DNA of 37,769 nt from Flavobacterium sp. SCGC AAA160-P02 (GTDB lineage: Bacteria > Bacteroidota > Bacteroidia > Flavobacteriales > Flavobacteriaceae). Under the pieces are notes generated by a model, which saw nothing but the letters and a program-made list of their open reading frames with translations, made no database searches and was not told the DNA's origin. The first letter of the stretch is position 1; every line of letters starts with the position of its first letter. Shown here one piece after another: positions 23,362 to 32,548 of this stretch. The translations under genes were made by a program, and so were the position numbers. The stretch is taken from assembly GCA_000383355.1 (NCBI GenBank), contig KB911100.1:1-37769 (forward strand), in the 5' to 3' direction.

Positions 23362-24903
23362 TTACATTTTCATCAACCAAGTTTTTGCATCAACTGCTTG
23401 TGCAATCATCTCTTTTAATTCAGAAATCTGAACACGCTCTTGTTTCATGGTATCTCTATGACGTATAGTAACCGTGTTGTTTTCTAGGGTTTCGTGGTCT
23501 ACGGTGATACAGAAAGGAGTTCCTGCAGCATCTTGTCTTCTATAACGTTTCCCAACGGCATCTTTTTCATCGTAAAACACATTAAAATCCCATGATAAGT
23601 CTTTCATGATTTGACGAGCAACTTCTGGCAAACCATCTTTTTTTACCAAAGGTAAAATAGCTGCCTTGGTTGGTGCTAAGACTGCTGGAAGTTTTAATAC
23701 TGTTCTGGTTGTATTGTTGTCTAATTCTTCTTCAACCAACGAATTAGAGAAAATTGCCAAAAACATTCTATCCAATCCAATAGAAGTTTCCACCACATAA
23801 GGTGTGTAACTCTTATTTTCTTCATGATCAAAATATTGCAATTTTTTACCAGAAAATTCTTCGTGAGCTTTTAAATCAAAATCTGTTCTTGAATGAATTC
23901 CTTCTAATTCTTTAAATCCAAAAGGGAACTTAAATTCAATATCTGCTGCTGCATCTGCATAATGAGCCAATTTATCATGATCGTGAAAACGATAATTATC
24001 TTGCCCCATTCCTAGAGATAGATGCCATTTTAAACGATTTTCTTTCCAATGATCATACCAATCTTTCTGAGTTCCTGGTTTTACAAAAAACTGCATTTCC
24101 ATTTGTTCAAACTCACGCATTCTGAAAATAAATTGTCTAGCTACAATTTCATTTCTAAATGCCTTTCCAGTTTGTGCTATCCCAAAAGGGATTTTCATTC
24201 TCCCTGTTTTTTGAACATTTAAAAAGTTTACAAAAATTCCTTGAGCAGTTTCTGGACGTAAATATACTTTCATAGAACTCTCTGCAGAAGCACCTAGTTG
24301 AGTACCAAACATTAAGTTAAATTGCTTCACATCTGTCCAGTTTTTAGACCCTGTTAACGGATCTGCAATTTCTAATTCTTCTATTAAGGATTTAACATCG
24401 ACTAGATCTTCATTTTCTAAAGATGCTCCCATTCTAGAAAGAATTGTTTTAATTTTTTCTTGATATCCAACAACTCTTCCGTTGGTAGATAAAAATTCTT
24501 CTTTATCAAATGCTTCCCCAAAACGTTTTGCAGCTTTGGCTACTTCTTTGTTTATTTTTCCTTCTATTTTAGCACAGTAATCTTCAATTAATACATCTGC
24601 TCTGTATCTTTTTTTTGAATCTTTGTTATCTATCAATGGATCGTTAAAAGCATCTACGTGCCCTGAAGCTTTCCAAGTGGTTGGGTGCATTAATATAGAA
24701 GCATCTAAGCCTACAATATTTTGATGCATCTGCACCATTGCTTTCCACCAATAATCTCTAATATTTTTCTTTAGCTCTACTCCGTTTTGAGCGTAATCGT
24801 ATACCGCACTTAAGCCATCATAGATTTCACTAGATTGAAAAATATAACCGTATTCTTTTGCGTGAGATATTACTTTTTTAAACTGATCTTCTTGTTGTGC
24901 CAT
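23362..24903 (-). CDS. glyS: Glycyl-tRNA synthetase (single-subunit class II)
   Basis: This enzyme charges tRNA-Gly with glycine. From the ATG at 24903 it has 513 residues, starting MAQQEDQFKKVISHAKEYGY, the usual family start; an upstream ATG at 25005 would add 34 unrelated residues. Class II motifs are visible: ETAQGIFVNFLN, the motif-2 RQFIFRMREFEQMEMQFF, and the motif-3 SIGLDRMFLAIF. The C-terminal anticodon-binding domain is present (VARQIMKDLSWDFNVFYDE...RRQDAAGTPFCITVD). It is the homodimeric, eukaryote-like type, not the alpha2beta2 form. It is divergent from the ComF-like gene. Confidence 0.97.
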   Translation of the reverse strand: MAQQEDQFKKVISHAKEYGYIFQSSEIYDGLSAVYDYAQNGVELKKNIRDYWWKAMVQMHQNIVGLDASILMHPTTWKASGHVDAFNDPLIDNKDSKKRYRADVLIEDYCAKIEGKINKEVAKAAKRFGEAFDKEEFLSTNGRVVGYQEKIKTILSRMGASLENEDLVDVKSLIEELEIADPLTGSKNWTDVKQFNLMFGTQLGASAESSMKVYLRPETAQGIFVNFLNVQKTGRMKIPFGIAQTGKAFRNEIVARQFIFRMREFEQMEMQFFVKPGTQKDWYDHWKENRLKWHLSLGMGQDNYRFHDHDKLAHYADAAADIEFKFPFGFKELEGIHSRTDFDLKAHEEFSGKKLQYFDHEENKSYTPYVVETSIGLDRMFLAIFSNSLVEEELDNNTTRTVLKLPAVLAPTKAAILPLVKKDGLPEVARQIMKDLSWDFNVFYDEKDAVGKRYRRQDAAGTPFCITVDHETLENNTVTIRHRDTMKQERVQISELKEMIAQAVDAKTWLMKM

Positions 24904-25021
24904 AATGTTGGTAAAGATACAGGAATAAAGAAATTTTTCAAGAAAAATTAGTGCTACTTTATGTATTTCATAAGTACTGCATTTCTTGTTTTTTAGTATC
25001 TTCACATAAAAAGCTAAGAAA

Positions 25022-25708
25022 ATGAAAGGTTTACAAGATCTTTTTAATCTCTTTTATCCGTCTGTTTGTCTTTGTTGTGAGCAATACTTATTAGATCAAG
25101 AAAAAATAATTTGTATAGAATGTAGGTTAGATTTACCATTTATAGACAATGGTGATAGTACCTCCAATCTGTTAACACAAACTCTAGAAGGAAGAGTTCT
25201 TCTTGAAAAGGGAGCATCCTTTTTATATTATCATCCTGTTGGAAAAGTGAAGAAACTTATTCATCAATTAAAATATAAAAATAATGAATCAGTTGGTGTG
25301 TTTTTAGGAGAATGGTTTGGTCAAAAGTTACTAGAAACTGGTAAATTTAGTGAGATAGATTATATCATTCCAGTACCTCTTCACGAGAAAAAATTAAGGC
25401 AACGAGGTTATAATCAATTAACTAAGTTTGGAGAAAGTTTAAGTACTATTTTAAACATTGAATATCTTGAAGATGTTTTAATACGAAGTTCCGCAACAAA
25501 AACTCAGACTTTTAAAAACAGAGTAGAACGTTTTAAAAACCTTATGACTAATTTTAGTATTACAGATACAATACTCTTAAAAAATAAACATGTTCTTTTA
25601 ATTGATGATGTAGTTACCACTGGCGCCACCCTTGAGGCTTGCTACAAACAATTATTAAAAGCAGAAAATATAAAAATTAGCATAGTCACCATTGCGCTAA
25701 CTGAATAA
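25022..25708 (+). CDS. ComF-family phosphoribosyltransferase-like protein
   Basis: The 228-residue protein has an N-terminal zinc ribbon (Cys16, Cys19, Cys31, Cys34) and a C-terminal type I phosphoribosyltransferase domain with the PRPP loop VLLIDDVVTTGAT near residue 200. Other family blocks are HQLKYKNN, PVPLHEKKLRQRGYNQ and RVERFKNL. ComF proteins act in the cytoplasm during natural transformation, with a role in handling incoming single-stranded DNA together with DprA/PriA. No other competence gene is in the window. The gene starts 118 bases from the divergent glyS. Confidence 0.93.
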   Translation: MKGLQDLFNLFYPSVCLCCEQYLLDQEKIICIECRLDLPFIDNGDSTSNLLTQTLEGRVLLEKGASFLYYHPVGKVKKLIHQLKYKNNESVGVFLGEWFGQKLLETGKFSEIDYIIPVPLHEKKLRQRGYNQLTKFGESLSTILNIEYLEDVLIRSSATKTQTFKNRVERFKNLMTNFSITDTILLKNKHVLLIDDVVTTGATLEACYKQLLKAENIKISIVTIALTE

Positions 25709-25774
25709 AAATTAACAAAACTCTGACATTACATTACAAAAAATATATTGTTTATTTGTAGTAAAATACCTGAG

Positions 25775-27382
25775 TTGAAAAAAATACAATCTCTTTTTTT
25801 AATTGTTCTTGTTTTATCTTTTTCACAATGTGCAAAAAAAGGAAGACCAGATGGTGGTCCAAAAGATGAAGATGCACCATTGTTTGTAACAGCAAACCCA
25901 CCTTATGAAACTATTAATTTTGATAAAAATGAAATTAATATTTACTTTAATGAATATATAAAATTAAAAGACCTCAGTAAGCAACTTATTATTTCACCGC
26001 CTTTAAACCCAGAAAACCCACCTCTAATTTCACCACAGGGAAGCCCAAGTAAGTACATTAATATACAAATTTTAGATACGCTACTAGAAAACTCTACCTA
26101 TATTTTTGATTTCGGGAATAGTGTGCAAGATAATAATGAATCCAATACTTTAGAACGCTTTAAATATGTGTTTTCTACCGGAGCCTACATAGATTCTTTA
26201 ACCCTGTCTGGTAGTGTTAAAAATTCTTTTAAATCTGAGAGTGTTGAAAATATAAAGCTTTTATTGTACAGATTAGACAGCGCTTATACAGATTCTGCTG
26301 TATACAACAGAAAGCCAGATTATGTTACAAGTACTTTAGACTCTTCTAATTATGAATTTTCAAACCTGAGAAAAGGCAACTACCTTTTAGTTGCTTTAAA
26401 TGATGCTAGAAGCGATTATGTTTTTAATCCAAAAACTGATGAAATTGGTTTTTTTAAAGATACCATTTCGTTGCCTAGAGACACCATTATTAAAACTGAG
26501 CTCTCTATATTTAAAGAAGAATTACCTTATATATTTAGACGAGGAAAAGAAATAAGAAAAGGGCAGCTTATTTTTGGATACCAAGGAAAACCGTCTAATC
26601 TAAAAGTAGAAACGCTCTCTGTTGTTCCAGATAACTTTCAAACCATCATTCTTCCTGAAAAAGGAAAAGACACCTTAAACCTTTGGCACTCGCCTATAGA
26701 AAAAGATTCGCTGATTTTTAAAATAAGTAATAATAACATTATAGACACAATAACGGTAGCATTAAGAAAAAAACAACTCGATTCATTAACTGTTACCAAA
26801 ATAACTGGAGGTGTATTAAATATAAAAGATACTTTATTTTTTAGCACAAATAATCCTATTATAAAAATAGATACTTCAAAAATTAATTTTGTACATACAG
26901 ATAGTATTAATATTTCTTATGAGGCATTCATCTCAAAAAAAGAGAGTACCGTTGGCTTTCTTTTTGAGAAAAAATTTAAAACATCTTACAAACTGAATTT
27001 ATATCCAGATGCTTTAGTGGACATTTTTGAGACTAGTAATGATACCGTTACTTCTCAATTTAGAACAAGAAGTATAGAAGATTATGGAGAAATCTCATTG
27101 TCAATTCAAAATCCTAAAAAGGTTCCTGTCATTATTCAATTAACAGATATTAACGATGTTACAGTAGCTCAAGAAACTTCATCTGAGAATAAAACAATAT
27201 CATTTAACTATTTAATTCCTAAAAAATATAAAATTAGAATTATTTACGACACCAATAATAATGGGAAATGGGATACTGGAAATTACCTAGAAAAAAAACA
27301 ACCAGAACCTGTACAATACTTCCCTGAGGTTCAGGAAATAAGGCCTAATTGGGTATTAAATGAAGTTATAAAAATAAAATAA
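25775..27382 (+). CDS. Lipoprotein with Ig-like (Big_5-type) domain
   Basis: From the TTG at 25775 the protein has 535 residues and a clear lipoprotein signal, MKKIQSLFLIVLVLSFSQC (Cys19). A further TTG at 25748 would add nine residues with no benefit. After the Cys comes AKKGRPDGGPKDEDAP and an Ig-like domain (about 30-130: NPPYETINFDKNEINIYFNE), then a long beta-rich middle and a C-terminal block NNNGKWDTGNYLEKKQPEPV common in this Bacteroidota family. The role is unknown; an outer-membrane-attached structural protein is likely. It begins 66 bases after the ComF-like gene and is probably co-transcribed. Confidence 0.9.
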   Translation: MKKIQSLFLIVLVLSFSQCAKKGRPDGGPKDEDAPLFVTANPPYETINFDKNEINIYFNEYIKLKDLSKQLIISPPLNPENPPLISPQGSPSKYINIQILDTLLENSTYIFDFGNSVQDNNESNTLERFKYVFSTGAYIDSLTLSGSVKNSFKSESVENIKLLLYRLDSAYTDSAVYNRKPDYVTSTLDSSNYEFSNLRKGNYLLVALNDARSDYVFNPKTDEIGFFKDTISLPRDTIIKTELSIFKEELPYIFRRGKEIRKGQLIFGYQGKPSNLKVETLSVVPDNFQTIILPEKGKDTLNLWHSPIEKDSLIFKISNNNIIDTITVALRKKQLDSLTVTKITGGVLNIKDTLFFSTNNPIIKIDTSKINFVHTDSINISYEAFISKKESTVGFLFEKKFKTSYKLNLYPDALVDIFETSNDTVTSQFRTRSIEDYGEISLSIQNPKKVPVIIQLTDINDVTVAQETSSENKTISFNYLIPKKYKIRIIYDTNNNGKWDTGNYLEKKQPEPVQYFPEVQEIRPNWVLNEVIKIK

Positions 27383-27591
27383 TTTTCCTGTTTTTTAATG
27401 AGTAACTAAAACTATCTCTAATTCTAGAGAAATGGTAAATCCTTCCTAATATTTATTTTTCTAGTAAACTACAATGTTAAAGTCTTATGATATAAAAAAG
27501 GCTTGACTAATAAAGCCATTAATTACATCATAGTAAGACAATTATCAAATGAAAAAAGTGAGTTTATTTTAAATTTTTATGTTTAAAATAC

Positions 27592-27621
27592 TTGTTTTAA
27601 TTAAAATTTATTTTAATTTTA
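27592..27621 (+). promoter_or_regulatory. Promoter of the beta-barrel gene at 27669
   Basis: TTG (27592-27594), 19 bases, TAATTTTA (27614-27621), one mismatch to TAnnTTTG. The leader would be about 40 bases. Confidence 0.5.
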
Positions 27622-27668
27622 CGATACCCTAATTTTATCATTGCTATTATAAAATAATTTTTATAACA

Positions 27669-28490
27669 ATGACTTATAATACCCCTAAACCCCAATTAAG
27701 AGCTTTTCTTAAAAAAAACTTATTATCTAAAAACAAATTTATTGTAACACTATCAGTAATTGTTTTTAACATTTCTTCATCAATATCACAAAATACTCCT
27801 CAAGGTTTAGGTGTACAGATAGGTAGCTCAATATTACATTCAGATTATGGAGAAGGACATAGCTCTGACGTGAACGCTTTATCTGTAAGTTTAACACATA
27901 GCTTATACTTTTTTGGCAAATCATCATGGAGAAAACAAAATACATTAGATAACATAGCATTAAGAAGTGAGCTTAACTTTGTTTCCAATATAAAGTTAAG
28001 CCATAAAGGAGAATATGTCAACGGAAACGGTAATTTAGCTACTCAGTTAAGAGCCATGACAGGATCATTTAAAATAACTAATATTGGCTTTCAAGGAGAA
28101 ATTTATCTAAAAAGCTTAGAGGATTTTATTTATTATGATTTCCGATATGGATCGAGGTGGAATCCATATTTATTAGCTGGTATTAATTATTCTATATTTA
28201 AAAACTCTCTAAATTCTACTTTAGGTGACTGGACGCAAGATAGTTCGGTGTTACCTGAAAAATGGAGGGACCCTTCCGACACATCCGTAGGCAGAGGCAC
28301 TTCATTCTCAAGTACCTTTGGTTTAGGTACTCGATATAAATTGAATAATGAAATTGATTTGAATGCTCAATTTAAATGGCAATTTTTCTTTTCGGACAAC
28401 TTAGACGGTTTAAGATCTAATTCTCCTGGAAATGAGGATAACGAATGGTCAACAGTATTTCAAATAGGATTTATTTATAATCTATTTTAG
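27669..28490 (+). CDS. Small outer-membrane beta-barrel protein, possibly THC0290_0291-like
   Basis: The 273-residue protein has an unusually long basic N-terminal stretch (22 residues) before a hydrophobic signal segment (KFIVTLSVIVFNISSSISQ). The mature part is beta-rich, with RWNPYLLAGINYSIF in the middle and FSSTFGLGTRYKLNNEIDLN then WQFFFSDNLDGL near the end, and it closes on an aromatic strand (VFQIGFIYNLF) as outer-membrane barrels do. The repeated structure and the DGLR...EDNEWSTVFQIGFIY ending recall a Flavobacteriia family of short barrels, but I am not sure of the family. It stands alone with its own promoter. Confidence 0.75.
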   Translation: MTYNTPKPQLRAFLKKNLLSKNKFIVTLSVIVFNISSSISQNTPQGLGVQIGSSILHSDYGEGHSSDVNALSVSLTHSLYFFGKSSWRKQNTLDNIALRSELNFVSNIKLSHKGEYVNGNGNLATQLRAMTGSFKITNIGFQGEIYLKSLEDFIYYDFRYGSRWNPYLLAGINYSIFKNSLNSTLGDWTQDSSVLPEKWRDPSDTSVGRGTSFSSTFGLGTRYKLNNEIDLNAQFKWQFFFSDNLDGLRSNSPGNEDNEWSTVFQIGFIYNLF

Positions 28491-28547
28491 TCAGTAACCG
28501 AGAACAAATCTGTTAATAATATTGTTTTAGAAAATAATCCTAACTAG

Positions 28548-29003
28548 TTAAACAAGCTTTTTTAATGACATGATAACTCCCAAGTGAAGAGATTCATGAA
28601 AATTATTAAAGATTACTGCTTTTTCCATTGAATCAATCACAAAACCTGTACTTGTTTTGTATGCTGAATATTCTGTAAATATACCTGCCTCATAATCTTC
28701 TTCTAAGGTATTAGGCAAGCCTTTAAACAAGTTTAAAACTTCATCAAATTCTTCTTGAGTAAATTGACGTGTAGGTTTTGTTCCTTTTTTGAAGGCAGCA
28801 ATTAACTCATCTGACACCAGACAATCTTTTTCAGAAAGCCCATAATGTAATAATTGCTGAGTAACAACTATATGTGCAATATTCCAAGCAATATTATTAG
28901 TAAACCCTTCTGGAATAACATGCAGTTGATCTAAACTTAATCCTTTTATATAATGTAAAACTATAGCTCTTGTTTTTGTTAGTATATCAAATTGTATCTT
29001 CAT
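28548..29003 (-). CDS. DinB-family protein
   Basis: The 151-residue protein has the four-helix DinB layout: N-terminal helix ILTKTRAIVLHYIKGLSLDQL, the histidine-bearing NIAWNIAHIVVTQQLL near residue 40, and the paired histidines NNFHESLHLGVIMSLKK near residue 135. Three histidines in these positions form the metal site in the superfamily, which includes bacillithiol and mycothiol transferases. Whether this member transfers a thiol is unknown. It is divergent from the ArsC-like gene by 37 bases. Confidence 0.9.
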   Translation of the reverse strand: MKIQFDILTKTRAIVLHYIKGLSLDQLHVIPEGFTNNIAWNIAHIVVTQQLLHYGLSEKDCLVSDELIAAFKKGTKPTRQFTQEEFDEVLNLFKGLPNTLEEDYEAGIFTEYSAYKTSTGFVIDSMEKAVIFNNFHESLHLGVIMSLKKLV

Positions 29004-29040
29004 TTTTTTAATGTAATTTTATCAAAGATAATTCTTATAA

Positions 29041-29388
29041 ATGAAGAAAGTATATTTTTTACAAACTTGTGACACCTGCCGTAGAATTTTAAAAGAAGTA
29101 AATTTAGAGGGTTTTGAGAGGCAAGAAATTAAAGCCAATCCTGTAACGGTTTCTCAATTAGAAGAAATGTATTCTTTTTCAAATAGTTATGAAGCCCTAT
29201 TTAATAAACGCGCCAAGAAATACAAGGCCATGAGCTTAAAAAATGAGCTTATTACTGAAAAAGAGTACAGACAATTTATTTTGGATGAATATACTTTTTT
29301 AAAACGCCCTGTTTTTATTGTAGGGAATGATATTTTTATTGGAAATAGTAAAAAGGAAATAGACCGTTTGAAAGAAAATATTGGTTAA
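29041..29388 (+). CDS. ArsC/Spx-family thioredoxin-fold protein
   Basis: The 115-residue protein begins MKKVYFLQTCDTCRRILKEV, with a CxxC pair (Cys10, Cys13) followed by Arg14, and carries the Arg-Pro of FLKRPVFIVGNDIFIG near residue 95, as in the ArsC/Spx/YffB family. Function is uncertain: arsenate reductase-like members and redox regulators share this fold. No other arsenic gene is nearby. Its stop overlaps the stop of the convergent hydrolase gene in the palindrome TTAA (29385-29388). Confidence 0.9.
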   Translation: MKKVYFLQTCDTCRRILKEVNLEGFERQEIKANPVTVSQLEEMYSFSNSYEALFNKRAKKYKAMSLKNELITEKEYRQFILDEYTFLKRPVFIVGNDIFIGNSKKEIDRLKENIG

Positions 29389-30389
29389 TTATTTCTTAAA
29401 TATGTTTTCAATCTTAGTGCCGAATTTTCTCTAATATCTTGCCAAAATAAATTTATATCTCCTGCATGATAGTTCTTTATCAGAGACATAAAAAGTCGCA
29501 TGGGAAACTTGGGGTTGCTAGACCAAACTAATCCCTCAGTAATTTCAACTGTAAGTGCTTTTTGGTAGATTTTTTTATTGGTGTATAAAAAACCTTTGTG
29601 TAGTTCTAAGCTTGTTGTTTTAGAAGTATCCCAAGTAATTGGATTGCTTGTTACGCCTCCGTCATACCAATTTTTATCATTTTTAGGATAGTGACCTTTT
29701 TTAAAGGTATTCCAAGACACAAAACCACCGGTTTCAGTTGGTTTTGTCATAGGTTTAATTGTCTTGAATTGATCTGGCTGAATTCTCATTCCAGGGATAT
29801 ACGCTGCTACTAATTTTTTTTGCAGCTCTTTTCCATCAAAAAAATCAGCAAGCAATCTCACTGTATGGGTAGTTCCTTGGCTATGACTTAGCATAATGAT
29901 GGGTCTTCCTTTATTGTATTTTTCTAAATAAACTTCAAAAGAATTCTTCACATCTTCATAGGCTAATTCTAACGCTTCTTTCCCTCCTTTATTATACATT
30001 TTATATGAACGGATATGTGCCTGTCTGTAAAAAGGAGTGTAAACTTTGCCTGAAACAGCCAAGGCAGAGGCTTGCATTAAAACTGCTTTTTGTATAACTT
30101 TTTTATTTTGTATTGTATCATTAATAGGAACATTCCATCGTATGTCTTCTTTTTCTAAATTTAAAGTTGGATACACATAAAAGACATCTGCTTGCAATGT
30201 ATCTATTTCTTTGGAAGCATACTCTTGAAATGCTGAGGAGTAATTAACTGGAAGTACTGCCCAAGAAGATGTGAGATTATAATCTGGTTTTTCTGGTGAA
30301 TTTTTTGATTGAAAACGCTGAGTTTCAACTATAGATTTACAACCTGACAAAAAAATTAATAATAGCATAAATGAAAGTCTACACTTCAT
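29385..30389 (-). CDS. DUF3089 alpha/beta-hydrolase lipoprotein
   Basis: From the ATG at 30389 it has 334 residues and a lipoprotein signal MKCRLSFMLLLIFLSGC (Cys17); an upstream in-frame ATG at 30428 would add 13 basic residues and lies inside the preceding gene. The nucleophile elbow is IIMLSHSQGTTH, and the DUF3089 hallmarks ADVFYVYPTL, AYIPGMRI and GGFVSWNTF are present. Enzymatic substrate is unknown. It follows the DUF6165 gene with a single base between stop and start, so the two are made from one message. Confidence 0.9.
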   Translation of the reverse strand: MKCRLSFMLLLIFLSGCKSIVETQRFQSKNSPEKPDYNLTSSWAVLPVNYSSAFQEYASKEIDTLQADVFYVYPTLNLEKEDIRWNVPINDTIQNKKVIQKAVLMQASALAVSGKVYTPFYRQAHIRSYKMYNKGGKEALELAYEDVKNSFEVYLEKYNKGRPIIMLSHSQGTTHTVRLLADFFDGKELQKKLVAAYIPGMRIQPDQFKTIKPMTKPTETGGFVSWNTFKKGHYPKNDKNWYDGGVTSNPITWDTSKTTSLELHKGFLYTNKKIYQKALTVEITEGLVWSSNPKFPMRLFMSLIKNYHAGDINLFWQDIRENSALRLKTYLRNN

Positions 30390-30390
30390 G

Positions 30391-30789
30391 TTATTTCTTT
30401 TTATATTCCTCATAAGATTTTTCTTCAACTAAATCTGACCCTGTGAAGATATTAATTTTCTTTTTTACATCAGAACGAGTATCATTTACATAATAAACTG
30501 CTCGAGCCAAATCTATAAATGTTTGACCAAAATTGTTTGCTCTTTCACATTCTCTAATATCATCTTCAATTTTCCACAACTTCTTATTCACTTCTAACAA
30601 ATCATGATGAAGGTTTTTTAATTGAGCACTGTTTTTACAACCCTTATAAATACTGTCAACATCTGGTGTTAGTGTATTGTATTCGTGTTGAATATTGATG
30701 ATTTTTTTAGGATCTTTAATTTTGGAAAGTTTAATTTCTAAAATTGTGTATTTATCAATGATTTCTCCGTTAGAAACTTCTATTTTCAT
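30391..30789 (-). CDS. DUF6165-family protein
   Basis: The 132-residue protein begins MKIEVSNGEIIDKYTILEIK, then a long helical part (LKNLHHDLLEVNKKLWKIEDDIRECERANNF without break in the family) and RAVYYVNDTRSDVKKKINIF. It has no signal peptide and is probably cytoplasmic. Families of this type occur next to glycan or lipopolysaccharide genes in other bacteria, but none is visible here. The function is unknown. It forms an operon with the DUF3089 lipoprotein gene (one-base gap). Confidence 0.8.
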   Translation of the reverse strand: MKIEVSNGEIIDKYTILEIKLSKIKDPKKIINIQHEYNTLTPDVDSIYKGCKNSAQLKNLHHDLLEVNKKLWKIEDDIRECERANNFGQTFIDLARAVYYVNDTRSDVKKKINIFTGSDLVEEKSYEEYKKK

Positions 30790-30876
30790 ATTATTATCCC
30801 ATAAAGATGGGCTCTGTATTAATTAGAGTTTGACAGCAAGCCAACGTGCTTATTATCATGTTATCAAATTCTAAGT

Positions 30877-31815
30877 TTATAAAAATTTACGTTCTATAAT
30901 AGCCATAAAACGTTCTTCAATATCTTCTTTATCTGTCCAGTCATAATCTGGTTTTACCATTTTATGAATGAACTTTTTTGCTTCTTTTTGAGTTTTAAAT
31001 GAATTTAACTGAGAAACCACTCGGTTAAAATCTTCCTGACTTTCTCCAAACAAACTTTTCACAAATACAATTCGATCATTTAAACCTATTTGAATATCAC
31101 CTTGCAAGGTATCATTTAATGATTTTTTAGGGGCATTTTCAAATAAATCTGCAACTACATCTGCAGCAATGGTATCTTTCAACTCTTCCTCTAATGAATG
31201 AGAAGCATCAGTTGTTTTAGTGTCATCTATGACTTCTGAATTTTCTTCTAAAATCTCCTCTAAAATCTCTTGTGAAGTCTCTTCTATAATCTCTTGTGAT
31301 TGAGAAAATAAATCATCTTTTTCTTCAGCTTCATTAAAACCTATCAAAGATTCATCAATCAATAATTCAATTTCTTCACTAGGCAACTCTTCCTCTAGTA
31401 TCTCAGATATATCATCTGTAGATTCTTCTAATTGATGCTCAACAAGGGCTTCTTTAGCTTCTTTGTCTTCTTGATCTTCTTGATCTTCTTGATCTTCTTG
31501 ATCTTCTTGATCTTCTATTGTTACAACAACATCCTGTTCAATAATTTCTGTTGTAATACCCTGTTCTATATCATCTTCAATTTTTATCTCTTTTTCTAGC
31601 TTTTCACTAGCCTTATTAACCAACTCTAAAAGCTCATCCTTGGTATACTCAGAATTTGGTGTATTGTTAATGTATTCCTCTACATATGCCAAAACAGCTA
31701 ATTTTTCATAAACTTCATGCGCTTTTGTTTTCAAAGCAAAAACATCCTCTTTGTTTTTCATTTGTAAAATACTGTGAGCTAAACTAGTGAGGTCTGCTGC
31801 GAGTTTTTTGTGCAT
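30877..31815 (-). CDS. Acidic, repeat-containing protein of unknown function
   Basis: The 312-residue protein has three parts. Residues 1-85 are helical (KKLAADLTSLAHSILQMKNK...). Residues about 85-215 are extremely acidic and low in complexity, including a Glu-Asp-Gln tripeptide repeat near 108-125. Residues about 230-312 are a conserved-looking domain (GDIQIGLNDRIVFVKSLFGE, then EDFNRVVSQLNSFKTQKEAK, ending ERKFL) that I have seen in Bacteroidota proteins of unknown role. No signal peptide or membrane segment. The linker repeat is a 9-base microsatellite at 31467-31516, so length may vary between strains. It is divergent from tdk. Confidence 0.85.
   Translation of the reverse strand: MHKKLAADLTSLAHSILQMKNKEDVFALKTKAHEVYEKLAVLAYVEEYINNTPNSEYTKDELLELVNKASEKLEKEIKIEDDIEQGITTEIIEQDVVVTIEDQEDQEDQEDQEDQEDKEAKEALVEHQLEESTDDISEILEEELPSEEIELLIDESLIGFNEAEEKDDLFSQSQEIIEETSQEILEEILEENSEVIDDTKTTDASHSLEEELKDTIAADVVADLFENAPKKSLNDTLQGDIQIGLNDRIVFVKSLFGESQEDFNRVVSQLNSFKTQKEAKKFIHKMVKPDYDWTDKEDIEERFMAIIERKFL
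31467..31516 (-). repeat. In-frame 9-bp microsatellite (GATCAAGAA unit, about 5.5 copies)
   Basis: On the plus strand CTTCTTGAT repeats five times without change, then CTTCT. Each unit adds the tripeptide Glu-Asp-Gln to the acidic linker, so gain or loss of units keeps the frame. Confidence 0.95.
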
Positions 31816-31855
31816 AAGTTGTGTTGTTTAATTATTTTTTAATGTCATTTTTTAA

Positions 31856-31886
31856 TAAATTTGCCTACATTCACATTAATTAATGT
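31856..31886 (+). promoter_or_regulatory. -7 box and palindrome upstream of tdk
   Basis: TAAATTTG at 31856-31863 fits the -7 consensus. A perfect 14-base palindrome ACATTAATTAATGT at 31873-31886 lies where transcription would start. No TTG stands at the ideal distance. Confidence 0.4.
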
Positions 31887-31916
31887 ACAAATCCACTGAA
31901 GCCTTAAAATTACAAA

Positions 31917-32534
31917 ATGTTTCTTGAAAATACAGTAAATCATACAGAACAATTTGGTTGGATAGAAGTAATTTGTGGCTCTATGTTTTCTGGGAAAACT
32001 GAAGAGCTCATCAGAAGACTCAAACGCGCGCAGTTTGCAAAACAACGAATAGAGATTTTTAAACCAGTTGTTGACACTAGATATGATAATGAAATGGTGG
32101 TTTCTCATGATGCCAATGAAATTCGTTCAACTCCTGTTCCTGTTGCTTCAAATATTAGATTATTAGCCAATGATGTTGATGTTGTTGGTATTGATGAAGC
32201 CCAATTTTTTGACGATGAGATTGTAGCTGTTTGTAATGATTTGGCCAACCGAGGAATTCGTGTAATTGTTGCTGGATTGGATATGGATTTTAAAGGAAAC
32301 CCTTTTGGTCCTATGCCTGCCCTTATGGCAACAGCAGAATATGTTACTAAAGTTCATGCTGTTTGTACTAGAACAGGAAACTTAGCCAATTATAGTTTTA
32401 GAAAAGCAACCAATGAAGACATTGTTTTTTTAGGAGAAACTCAAGAATACGAACCTCTAAGTAGAGCTGCTTACTACAAAGCGCTTGTTTCTCAAAAAGA
32501 AGAAATTCTGAAAGAAAAAAATTCTGAAAATTAG
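31917..32534 (+). CDS. tdk: Thymidine kinase (type II)
   Basis: This enzyme makes dTMP from thymidine and ATP. The 205-residue protein has the P-loop GSMFSGKT (21-28), the DEAQFF catalytic block (93-98, Glu94) and the [17 protein letters not shown] lasso region. The zinc site seems lost: in the first CxxC position only Cys150 remains (VCTRTG), and the later Cys/His pair is replaced in [10 protein letters not shown]. The enzyme should still fold; I believe related Bacteroidota enzymes share this. alr follows after 14 bases, so the two are co-transcribed. Confidence 0.96.
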   Translation: MFLENTVNHTEQFGWIEVICGSMFSGKTEELIRRLKRAQFAKQRIEIFKPVVDTRYDNEMVVSHDANEIRSTPVPVASNIRLLANDVDVVGIDEAQFFDDEIVAVCNDLANRGIRVIVAGLDMDFKGNPFGPMPALMATAEYVTKVHAVCTRTGNLANYSFRKATNEDIVFLGETQEYEPLSRAAYYKALVSQKEEILKEKNSEN

Positions 32535-32548
32535 TCCAGACTAATGCT

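Noticed and set aside
24904..25005. Upstream ATG giving a 34-residue extension of glycyl-tRNA synthetase
   Set aside because: The extension is unlike the family and runs close to the divergent ComF-like gene; MAQQEDQF at 24903 fits.
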